64,000 bases of DNA from assembly GCA_003013855.2 (NCBI GenBank), contig ML058337.1, positions 1,550,001-1,614,000 of the forward strand, written 5' to 3'. The notes under the pieces were generated by a model, which saw nothing but the letters and a program-made list of their open reading frames with translations, ran no database searches and had not been told where the DNA came from. Positions 9,701 to 18,117 of the stretch are shown piece by piece (the first letter of the stretch is position 1; the number at the start of each line of letters is the position of its first letter). Origin of the DNA: Liriodendron chinense (taxonomy: Eukaryota; Streptophyta; Magnoliopsida; Magnoliales; Magnoliaceae). The position numbers and the translations under genes were made by a program.

Positions 9701-12277
9701 CGCGAGCAGCTTCTCTACTTCAGTTTTGATCGCCATCTGTCTTTCTGCAGTGAAGGCGCGTCGACGCTGATGTACTGGTTTGTGCTTTGGATCAATGTTG
9801 AGACGATGTACGATGACATTAGGATCGATGCCCGGCATATCTTTATGAGACCAAGCAAACACGTCCTGGTATTCAGTGAGGAAACGAATCAAATTTTCGC
9901 GGTGGATACTATTTAATGAGGAACCGATGTACACGATCTTGGACTGGTCGTCTTCAGTCAAGCGGATCGCCACTGTTTCCTCTCCTGGAGTTCCTGATTT
10001 CAGAGCATTTTCCCTTGGATCCAACGCGGAGGCGAGAACGTCGGATGAACTTTGAACTATTTCCATGACAGGCGTCGCTTGAGCTTTCTTTCGATCTTGG
10101 AGGGCTATCTGGTAACAGGACCGCGCCTCCTGCTGAATTCCTCGCACGACCCCTATGCCATTTGGGGTCGGAAATTTAACGCATAAATATGAAGGGTGCA
10201 AGGCCGCTCCAACCTTAGTTAGTGACGGTCTCCCCAAGATGGCGTTATACGCTGATTTTCGATCCACGACGAGGAAGTTTACGAAGACGGTGGTCTTCGC
10301 TGGACTCTCCCCAAAGGTGACTGGGAGATCGATACTACCTTCAGGTGTCACCACTTCTCCTCCAAAGCCGACAAGAGGGGTCGATACTGGCTTGAGGAGG
10401 TTTCTGGCAAGTGCCATCTTGTCGAAAGCCTCCAAATACAGAATATCGGCCGAGCTACCTGTATCCACCATAATTCGATGAGTCAGATAATTTGATACCT
10501 TCAGTGTGACTACGATGGAATCTTCATGAGGGAAATGAATTCCCGCTGCATCTTCGAGGGTGAAAGAAATTGGGGGAGGGCTAGCCTTCGAAGAGTTGGA
10601 CGTTTGTTCCAGCCAATAGATCTGCTGGGGTTCTTTGGACGCCTTTCGGGCGTATGCCTTTCTTGAAGCTTGAGAGTCGCCCCCGCAAGCTGGACCCCCG
10701 ACGATAGTGCGAATTTCTCCTGTGGGCTCAGCATCCTCTTGGTCGGTTTGATGATGAGGCGGTTCCTTTTGGTGAGATGAGGTCTTCGCCCTTTCTGGTG
10801 ACCTATGTTTACGAGTAACGTAATCCTGGAGATGGCCTTTTCGAATAAGAGCTTCGATATGGTCTCGCAGGGAGATACAGTCCTGGGTCCTATGCCCATG
10901 ATCTTTGTGAAAGTAACAGAACTTACTTTTATCTCTCTTCTCGGGATCGGACTTAATCTTTGCAGGCCACTTCACATATGGCTTGTGTTTTATCTCCATT
11001 AGAACCTTTTCAGGAGACCGGTTAAGAGGAGTGTAATTATGATATTTACCAGAGTAAGGCTTCCTGGGAGAGCGATCGCGCTGATCGCGATGGTATTTCT
11101 TATCTGTAGAAATTCCTTCTGGCTTGCGTTTCTTACTTTGTACTCCATGACGTGTCAATGCGACTTCTTCTGCATTGATATATTTCTGAGCTTTGGCTTG
11201 GAATTCCGCCATAGTTTTCGGCGGGCTCTTATCCAAGGCAAACCTAAATCTCTCGCTCGTTATTCCAGCAATGAGGGCTGTGAGACCCTTTTCTTCAGTG
11301 TAACCCTCAGTTTGAACGGCTTCGGCAGTGAAGCGTACCGTGAACTCTTTTATTGTCTCCCCATGTTGCTGTTTCAGGTTCATCAGATGGGAGGCTGGCT
11401 TTTTAATGCGAATACTTCCCATGAATTGAGAAAGAAATATCTCCGACAATTGAGAAAAGGAACTGATGGAAAGTGGCTTTAACCCCTGAAACCACGTACG
11501 GGCCGCTTCCTTCAATGTAAGGGGAAAAGCCCTACACATGATTTCTGAACCATGTCCCTCCAACTCCATGAGGGACCTATATGTTTCCAGATGTTCCAGA
11601 GGATCGCCAATGCCTGTGTACGGAGCGATAACAGGCGTTCGATACTTTCTGGGCAACGGGGCTTCCATGACCTCGCTTGTGAAGGGAGATTCAGATTGAT
11701 GTATAGCCGCCATGACAGCAGATGGCCGATTTGCCTGGTATCTCTGCTCCATGAGATCAAAACGGTCTTGGATTCTTTTGAGATCCCCTTCCCATGGCAA
11801 GGTATAGCTAGACGTTTCGGCGTTGGAGCCTTGCGGTTGAGGTTGTCGAGACGAACTGGAATGTATAGAATGTGGGGAGAGCACAGGGGGATGGCCGCCA
11901 AGTGGCGGGACCTGTGGTTCATCCATAGAATGCCTGGAAGCAACTGGTATGGGTGGCGGTTGTAACCCTTCGGAGGGTTGTCTTTGCGGTTCAGGGAAGT
12001 GCTGATCAAGTCGATTTGACAGTGCCTGAACTCCGGCGTTTAGAGTTAGGAGAGTGTTCCCGAGGAATCGTAGGACATCATCCTGATTTCCAGAAGCCCC
12101 CAATAATGGATTTGTTGATGGAATATTTGGGGCTCCTTGAGGGATATCCGTCGGAACAGGTGGGAGGGCAGGTGCGGATTCCGTCTCACCGGGCGGAGGT
12201 GGTACCTGCCTTGAAGTTGAAGGATGAACAGTCTTTTTAGGAGGCATCACCGAAGGATTTTGATCGGTGGTTAACAC
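6770..12277 (-). CDS. gag-pol: Element 2 gag-pol polyprotein, 1835 codons, uninterrupted
   Basis: One open frame encodes every retrotransposition activity. Gag is about residues 150-520, with a CYFHKDHGHRTQDC zinc-finger-like motif near 452. The protease active site is VDTGSS near 602. RT lies at about 850-1030, with YVDD near 985. A connection-type RNase H spans about 1100-1230, followed by a second RNase H-like domain with FVDGSS near 1270. Integrase has an HHCC zinc domain (CDKCQ near 1532) and a D-D-E core (D of GIDIIGP near 1560, TDNGTQ near 1625, VEAVNK near 1660). The second Met at residue 11 (MPPKK) looks more like a Tat gag start, since the first ATG lies only ~24 bp past the primer-binding site. 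I see no stop or frameshift, so it could be active. Confidence 0.96.
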   Translation of the reverse strand: MLTTDQNPSVMPPKKTVHPSTSRQVPPPPGETESAPALPPVPTDIPQGAPNIPSTNPLLGASGNQDDVLRFLGNTLLTLNAGVQALSNRLDQHFPEPQRQPSEGLQPPPIPVASRHSMDEPQVPPLGGHPPVLSPHSIHSSSSRQPQPQGSNAETSSYTLPWEGDLKRIQDRFDLMEQRYQANRPSAVMAAIHQSESPFTSEVMEAPLPRKYRTPVIAPYTGIGDPLEHLETYRSLMELEGHGSEIMCRAFPLTLKEAARTWFQGLKPLSISSFSQLSEIFLSQFMGSIRIKKPASHLMNLKQQHGETIKEFTVRFTAEAVQTEGYTEEKGLTALIAGITSERFRFALDKSPPKTMAEFQAKAQKYINAEEVALTRHGVQSKKRKPEGISTDKKYHRDQRDRSPRKPYSGKYHNYTPLNRSPEKVLMEIKHKPYVKWPAKIKSDPEKRDKSKFCYFHKDHGHRTQDCISLRDHIEALIRKGHLQDYVTRKHRSPERAKTSSHQKEPPHHQTDQEDAEPTGEIRTIVGGPACGGDSQASRKAYARKASKEPQQIYWLEQTSNSSKASPPPISFTLEDAAGIHFPHEDSIVVTLKVSNYLTHRIMVDTGSSADILYLEAFDKMALARNLLKPVSTPLVGFGGEVVTPEGSIDLPVTFGESPAKTTVFVNFLVVDRKSAYNAILGRPSLTKVGAALHPSYLCVKFPTPNGIGVVRGIQQEARSCYQIALQDRKKAQATPVMEIVQSSSDVLASALDPRENALKSGTPGEETVAIRLTEDDQSKIVYIGSSLNSIHRENLIRFLTEYQDVFAWSHKDMPGIDPNVIVHRLNIDPKHKPVHQRRRAFTAERQMAIKTEVEKLLAANFIKEVDYPQWVANVVLVRKANGKWRMCVDYSDLNKACPKDSFPTPRIDQLVDSTAEHALLSFMDAYSGYNQIMMHPPDGQHTAFITDRGLYCYQVMPFGLKNAGATYQRLVNKIFATQIGRNMEVYVDDMLVKSINEDDHIPDLREAFDLMRKYQMKLNPEKCAFGVSAGKFLGFMVGQRGIEANSEKIKALIEMKSPVTLKDVQRLAGRIASLNRFISRASDKCLPFFKLLRATAKSDWNWTPQCEEAFQQLKQYMSAPPILSKPMAHEQLILYLSVSSTAVSAALIREDSGVQRPVYYISRAMVDAETRYSDLEKLALALITAARKLRPYFQAHPILVPTNHPLRQVLQKPEASGRLTKWAVEISEHDISFCPRTAVKGQAVADFIAEFTYSSEDSGMTSDQPSWSLFVDGSSRASGSGAGLILVAPDGSHFQYALRFESRISNNEAEYEALIVGLELAVVLAVQNLIIHSDSQLIVNQVLGEFETKEERMALYKSRVLILLAKLKTYKIFHIPREQNQLADSLAKLASAPESELSHSIPIEHRQHSNIDQVTPEQIISLQSSPCWMDPIILYLRDGYLPENKKAARQIQLRAARYTIQDGILLRKSFSLPYLRCLHPEEAHRVLDEVHQGACGNHPRGRSLAYKAMRQGYYWPTMKADAIEFSKKCDKCQRYQPIPRVPSERMTPVDSPWPFAQWGIDIIGPLPMGKGQNRFAIVAVDYFTKWAEAEPLAKITERQTTKFMWRNIICRFGLPHTIITDNGTQFDNAAFDEFCDKWKIRNLRTSPYHPQANGQVEAVNKIIKHHLKTKLSECKGVWPELLPEVLWAYRTTACTSTGETPFSLAFGVDAVVPVEIQVPSYRIEQYDPASNQENIRLHLDLLEERRNASQVRVAAYQQRIARYRNAKVRPRSFQFGDLVLRRNLRIPVRSLDPNWEGPYRVIRVVRPGTYYLEDMQGKPVRRPWHVEHLLRYYP

Positions 12278-12300
12278 GATTGATTTTGATGATCAAGTCG

Positions 12301-12318
12301 TTCCCACAGACGGCGCCA
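12301..12318 (-). other. Primer-binding site of Element 2
   Basis: On the minus strand TGGCGCCGTCTGTGGGAA begins three bases after the 5' LTR. It is the usual TGGCGCC-type site of Tat elements. I cannot name the tRNA with confidence. Confidence 0.85.
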
Positions 12319-12321
12319 AAC

Positions 12322-13234
12322 TGTTAATGTCAGATTTTGTAACGAGATCCTCCGGCTTTTCTCCTTCGCTCCAGGAGGGATTTCCACCGCCAGACCTGAA
12401 ACAAGACAGCGAATAAGGGTGGCTGGGGACCAGCCGTTAGCCCTCCGACGCTTAAGTTAGGCCACAGGAGAAGCCAAGCAAAACGGGACTCGATTCAATG
12501 ATGAGTACCTACCTCCTATTCAAGGGAGCCATCCCCTTATATAGATCTGAAACGATCCAATCTGCTACGTGAGATGTCGAAATCCCGTTGATATCGCATA
12601 CGATACTGAGAATCCGCTGATTTCGTGGGATAAGATCCTATCTTTTTAGTCAGATCCAAGCCAATGATTTCTTCCAACAATCACGCCCCTAGATGGCAAT
12701 CCCTTAAAATCCGGATGGATCCGGCCAGAAGCCATAGTTAGAGTCATGGCCTCCGAAAAGGAAGGAGACGCCCGCAGCTGGGAGTCATGACCTCCGAAAA
12801 GGAAGGAGACGCCCGCAGCTGGGAGTCATGACCTCCGAAAAGGAAGGAGACGCCCGCAGTAAAGCTGCTCGCAGGTTAAAATGTGGTCGCGAGTCCACGT
12901 ACATACTTTGGGTGTAATATCTTTCAACGACTTGTGAGAAGATCTACTCGCGAATCTAGTTTTCCGTATTTTGACTATCCATGACTCCTGACCAGATGAT
13001 CTCGAGAGTCGAATGGGCGTCCCGCACTTGTCCAATATTCGACTCTTGATCAGATGATCTCGAGAGTCGAATGGGCGTTCCGCACTTGTCCAATATTCGA
13101 CTCTTGATCAGATGATCTCGAGAGTTGAATGGGCGTTCCGCACTTGTCCAATATTCGACTCTCGATCAGATGATCTCGAGAGTCGAATGGACATTTCCAC
13201 GTGAAATCTTATCTCCACCATTTTGCCTATAACA
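12322..13234 (-). repeat. Element 2 5' LTR
   Basis: This 913-bp copy matches 2651-3563 throughout as far as I compared it. A minus-strand TATA lies near 12537-12545, and the 41-bp and 58-bp repeats are present. It abuts the second CGCCA copy. Confidence 0.97.
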
Positions 13235-13239
13235 CGCCA
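13235..13239. repeat. Target-site duplication CGCCA (right) of Element 2
   Basis: Second copy of the CGCCA at 2646-2650, directly after the LTR terminus CTATAACA. Confidence 0.97.
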
Positions 13240-15346
13240 ATTTGTAGAGATGATGTGCAATGGGGAATTCATGAACAAGGAAACGGAGGAAGCTTGGGAT
13301 TATTTTGACATGTTGGCTGAAAATACACAATCTTGGGATACATCTAAGCCAACAAGTTCAAAACAACCCCAAACTAAGGAAAAGGGAGAAATTTATGTTT
13401 TAGATGGGCAAGATGATCTAGGTTCTAGAGTGGCTAAACTCACACGAAAGGTCGAGGAGATGGAACTAAAGAAGGTGGATACAACCCAACAAAAGGGGGC
13501 TGTTGAAACTATTTGTGGTATTTGTGCTTCCAATGTGCATCAAACGCCGGATTGTCCAACAATCTATGCATTTCGAGAACTTTTATTTGAACAATCGAAT
13601 GCCTTGAATAGTTATCAACGACCTTTCAGTACTCCAAATCAAAACACGAACAATTCTAGTTGGAGAAACAACCCAAACTTCAATTGGGCGAATGGAAACA
13701 CGGCTAATCAAATTAATCCTCAAAGGGGGCCCCCAATGCAAATGGCCCCACCTCAAATGCCTATAGAGGATACTTTGAAAGCATTCATGGAAGGACAAGC
13801 TCAAATAAATCAATCCAACCATACGATAATGCTTGAGCTTAAAACTTCGGTAGAAGAAATCAAGGCTCGCTTAAAGGCAAGGGAAGGGATTCTTCCAGCC
13901 CAACCCATACCAATTCCAAAAACACAATGCGAAATAAGCGTGCCTAGTTCTTCTAACCAACACATGGAACATGCTAAGGCCATCACCACTCTTAGAAGTG
14001 GGAAAATTATTGAAAAATCTGATCCGGTGAAGGTTTCACCGCTTAATGATCCGGTATCTTCCAAAGAGGATGATGGACCTAGCACCCCCATGAATGAAAC
14101 AAAGCCATTGAAAGAATATAGGCCCGTTGCTCCATTCCCCCAACGCTTGATTCCAGCCAAACCTCAAGATAAATATCAGGAATTTTTGGAAGTTTTCAAG
14201 CAAGTCAAGATCAACATCCCATTGTTGGACGCCATTAAACAAATACCATCATATGCAAAATTTTTAAAAGACCTTTGCACGGTTAAAAGAAAAATACATG
14301 TGCAAAAGAAGGCATTTTTGACAGAGAATGTGAGTGCCATTATCAACCACGGGATGCCCAAGAAATACAAAGATCCCGGTTGTCCAACAATATCTTGTGT
14401 GATTGGAGACTACCGGGTGAAACATGCTTTACTCGATCTAGGGGCAAGTGTGAACTTAATCCCCTTTTCGGTCTATGAACAATTGGGTTTAGGTGAATTA
14501 AAACCCACCAAAACCACATTACAACTTGCTGACCGATCAATTCGTATTCCCAGAGGGGTGATTGAGGACGTTCTTGTCCAAGTTGACAAAGTTTACTACC
14601 CGGTGGACTTTATTGTCTTGGACACGAGACCCATGGTTAATATTGGCCCCCAAATTCCTGTCATACTTGGCCGCCCATTCCTAGCTACATCAAACGCTAT
14701 CATAAATTGTAGGAGTGGGGTCATCCAAATGTCTTTTGGCAATATGACGATTGAGTTGAATGCTTTCAATATTGACAACCAACAAGAGGATGAGGATGAG
14801 GAGGTCCACGACATAAATATGATCAATTCTATTGTGGAAAATGAGTCCCTCTCACCTTTTTACTCTGGTCCCTTAGACGAAGAAGTGACTCACTCCCTTG
14901 ATGAGAACGATAATATGATAAGGGATATGGTCACACTTTTTGAGTCGGTATCGGCATATGACGCTAGCCGAGAGAAGGATGTGGAAACAATACCTGTTTG
15001 TGCTGAGAAATCAATTCATATTTCCACACCTTTGTGGATCATGCATACCGAACTCCACCAACCCTGGGATGATCCATACTTGCAATATCAATGCCCAGGA
15101 AAATCTGATTGGAGACATATTTTTTTTGATAAATATGATGATGTCTCCTCCTATACATGTGGTGAAAACACTAAGGAACCCGCTGAAATTCCTTTTTGGG
15201 ATTTTGAGTGGCTTATCTCGATTACTCACACACATGTACATTGTAAAGCAGGATATTGGATGACATTACTGCGAAACCTTTTGATCCATCTAATGATTCT
15301 GCTTGACTTTATGCTTTTGGATGAGTTGCTGGGATTAACCTCCTAG
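13240..15346 (+). CDS. gag-PR: Element 1 gag C-terminal part and aspartic protease
   Basis: This continues the gag frame interrupted at 2650. The first residues (FVEMMCNGEFM...) finish the gag domain. A perfect CX2CX4HX4C zinc knuckle (CGICASNVHQTPDC) lies near residue 340 of the joined frame. The protease domain follows, with LLDLGASVNLIP near residue 642 and ILGRPFL further on. DLGAS instead of DTGAS is normal in Athila/Tat proteases. The frame then drifts into acidic, unrecognised sequence and stops at 15346 with no RT, RNase H or integrase. The element would therefore rely on enzymes from another element. Confidence 0.92.
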
Positions 15347-16495
15347 TCTGACGGAGGATGATTTGCTAGAATGCTTTCCCATTAGGATTTGCTTTGATTG
15401 TCGATTTAGTTGCGAAGTAATCCATCTCCAAAAGCTAAATTTGCCATGGAATATATGCTTCAGGTGATATCTCTCTCACTCTCCTTTGTTTTATGTCCTT
15501 GCTCTCATGTCATGCATATTGCATATCTTATTACATTGAGGACAATGTAAAATTTTGGTTGGGGGGTGAGAGATTCCTTAATTGATGAATCTGCTAGCTT
15601 TTGTGACATGTCGAGCAAAGATGTAGAAATTTTTCAAATTTTTTCTGAAATTCGAAACTCTTTTGGAAGGCTTTGATTCTATGCATTCGAGATAGCATAA
15701 GTATAAGAAGATGAGATATGAAGTGAGGGATGCTGCAAGCTTTGAATTTCTCTTAATATAATGGTTTTATATGTGAATTCACCTATTTTTATGATTGATA
15801 GAAAATTTGAACACCTTTTGCACCTAGTTCACATTACACGATTTTCATGATTTGAAAGGAGTATGTGATTCGTGGATTAATTAGACTCTGATTTGAGGTA
15901 TTGAGAAACCAAGCCGGGGTATTTTGTCCATCCTTGTCCATGGGAAAACAACAGAAGATATGGATTTCTAAAAATCCTATCTAATTTAAAAGAAAAAGGA
16001 ATGAAAGGATGAAATTGGGAATGACGGAAAAATGGTGGAAATTCCGATTAGGGCTACCTACTACCAACCGGGGGATGGTCTACCCGTAACCAAAGCCGGA
16101 AATGGGACGTAGTGTGAAAGTCGTCGGAAGGACGGTAAGGCAAATTCCTGTCATAGGCTTGTTGTTGCTCTATATACCTTGAGATCGGTAGTTTAGTTGA
16201 TTTATGAAGAAGATAATCCCGGAAACTCATGAGATGAACTTTCACCATGCACACTAGGTTGAATTTGTTCAAGTTCCTCTATCTATCAATCAATCAGCGG
16301 GAATTTCATATAAATACTTATTATGTTCTGAGAGTTTTAGGTTTCAACCTTTATCACTGAATTTCTCTGATTCTTACGCTTATGTGTCTTGGAATGTATA
16401 GAAGAATAGTTTCTAGAGGAGAGTTGGGTTTTGGAGAATGAAACTAGTTTCACGCATGTTTTGCTCGGCACTAGCAAAATGCTGGTTGGGGGGTG
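15347..16495 (+). other. Element 1 3' untranslated region with two purine tracts
   Basis: No coding sequence is visible where RT would be expected. A G-rich tract (TTTTGGTTGGGGGGTG) lies at 15553-15568 after a 'gaggacaatgt' motif. A second tract at 16481-16495 abuts the 3' LTR and is the functional position. Part of this UTR is clearly related to 44730-45110 on the minus strand. Confidence 0.8.
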
Positions 16496-18109
16496 TGTTG
16501 AGCTCTTAATTGTGCATATTCTAACCCCAATTCATCACTCATTATGCACGGTTTACACATTTAAAGGATCATTCTAATGCATGATTTGTAATTATAGGAA
16601 CAAGATGGAGATTTCACTGATTCAAAGCTAATTGAGGCTCCTTACAAGCATTGAAGACCATAGGATGAAGGATGAAGAAAGACCAAAGAAAGCCAAGGCA
16701 AGGAGAGAAGAGAAAAGAAGAAAGAAAGAAAGAAATAGAGAGGAAAAGAAGCCAGACCGGTCGGCTGACCGGTCGGCCAAGCAAGCCCGACCGGTCAAGA
16801 CCGGTCGGCCACCCATTTACCTGCCAAAAATAGAAGGACTGCCTAGCCCGACCGGTCATGACCGGTCGGGCATAGTTGCTGGACCACTCAGGAACGCAGC
16901 CGATCGGTCATGACCGGTCGGCCATTGCTGCTGGAAAAGAGCCAAGCCAGTCCGACCGGTCATGACCGGTCGACCAGCGTAAACAGCTTGTTTCTATTTT
17001 GGATCTCCGGGATTTTCTGCGCAAGTGCGTAGTTTTACAAGAAATTTGGAGTTCTCTTGCGTATTGGACTCCTCCAAGCTATAAAAGGATGTCTTCCCTT
17101 CATACAATAAAAGGCTAGGACGTAAGGATTGCTCAGGAGACGGATTCTACTTCAGATCTCTAGTTTTCTTCCTGTTTTAGTAGTTTTTCATGTTTTTAGA
17201 GGCTTCTAGTTCAAGGATGTTAGAGATGAACTAAAACCTCTTAGCTAGGGCTAAGAGGTGAAGCTTTTGATTCGTTTTTGATGGATTGATGCAACCTAGG
17301 TTTCCTTTTATGTTGTAATTGATGAATTTTAGTTCAATTTGAGTTTGATTCAAGTACTATGTGGGTTTCTACTTTGATCTCTTGATGACTCCGGGCTCAT
17401 GTGACTCTTAGTGATCCTAACTTAGTATCTTAGCTTTTGAGCATTGTTTATGCTTGTGTAATGCATTGATCTACCATTGACTCCGGGCATGGTAGACGCT
17501 TTGATTGCCTTGTATGCAATGGCCTGATTTTCATGTGGGAACTCATGCAACTAAAATTCTTATCTTTTGTAGTAATCTGGAATATTTGTTCATTGGTTGA
17601 TTTTGATTTAATTAGAGTTCGAATCATGAGTTGTAATCAGGTCTAGTGACAGGATTTGGTGAAAACTATGGTTACGAATCTCAACTAGATTGGAAAGAGG
17701 CTTGGCCTACACAATTGAGTGTCCCCAAGGCCTGAGCATGGTTGTGGGAATTAAATCAGTTAATAAGCACTTGTTTTAGATAATTGTGATTGAACCGCTC
17801 TATATTCCAATCGGATAGAGAAAGGAATTTGATTCCGATTGAGTCATGAGAGACCTAGTTGTGTTGATGCATTGAAACTTATCAAAAGTGGATCCTTGGC
17901 GCTTTAGTACCTTTTTAGATTGAAATTACCTTAACCATTCACTGTTTAACCTCAAATTGCTATTTTACAGTTTTAGCTCTTAATAGGATCTTAATTATTA
18001 GTTGTTTTAGACAAATTCTGAGGATACCCATACATAAATCTCTGTGGGAACGATACTCGGTCTTTCCGAATTATTACTACTTCGCAACCCTACACTTGGG
18101 GAGTGAACA
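16496..18109 (+). repeat. Element 1 3' LTR (complete, 1614 bp)
   Basis: It runs from TGTTGAGCTC to GTGAACA. A palindromic GACCGGTC array is at 16755-16973, a TATA box at 17080-17087, and the rest parallels the 5' LTR. It carries one extra 52-bp palindrome-containing unit (within 16924-16975) that the 5' LTR lacks. Confidence 0.95.
16755..16973. repeat. Palindromic GACCGGTC array in U3 of Element 1 3' LTR
   Basis: Five paired GACCGGTC sites are spaced ~40-50 bp apart (one first half mutated to GATCGGTC), with 0-4 bp between pair members. The last pair belongs to the 52-bp extra unit. Confidence 0.88.
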
Positions 18110-18117
18110 ACCGGTGC

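Larger units (their letters stand above)
2651..13234 (-). mobile_element. Element 2: complete Tat-lineage Ty3/gypsy retrotransposon with antisense accessory gene
   Basis: This 10,584-bp element has 913-bp LTRs at both ends (2651-3563 and 12322-13234) and a perfect CGCCA duplication. On the minus strand the order is 5' LTR, primer-binding site, gag-pol (12277 to 6770), convergent accessory gene on the + strand (3983-6155), purine tract and 3' LTR. I found no difference between the LTRs, and gag-pol is uninterrupted, so insertion was recent. The extra RNase H-like domain before integrase, the degenerate CxFHxDxGHxTxxC knuckle and the antisense gene place it in the Tat lineage (RIRE2/Retand/Grande relatives). 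Confidence 0.96.
1..18109 (+). mobile_element. Element 1: gag-protease-only Ty3/gypsy LTR retrotransposon (Athila/Tat-like)
   Basis: The left LTR is partial (1-1291, start outside the window) and the right LTR is complete (16496-18109). Both end in the same ...GTGAACA. A primer-binding site follows the left LTR, and a G-rich purine tract precedes the right LTR. Removing the nested Element 2 (2651-13234 plus one CGCCA copy) leaves about 4.6 kb of internal sequence. It has one reading frame coding gag and an aspartic protease, with no RT, RNase H or integrase. By eye the LTRs differ by about two dozen substitutions over 1.29 kb plus a 52-bp indel. The expected 5-bp target duplication on the right is ACCGG (18110-18114); its partner lies outside the window. 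Confidence 0.93.
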
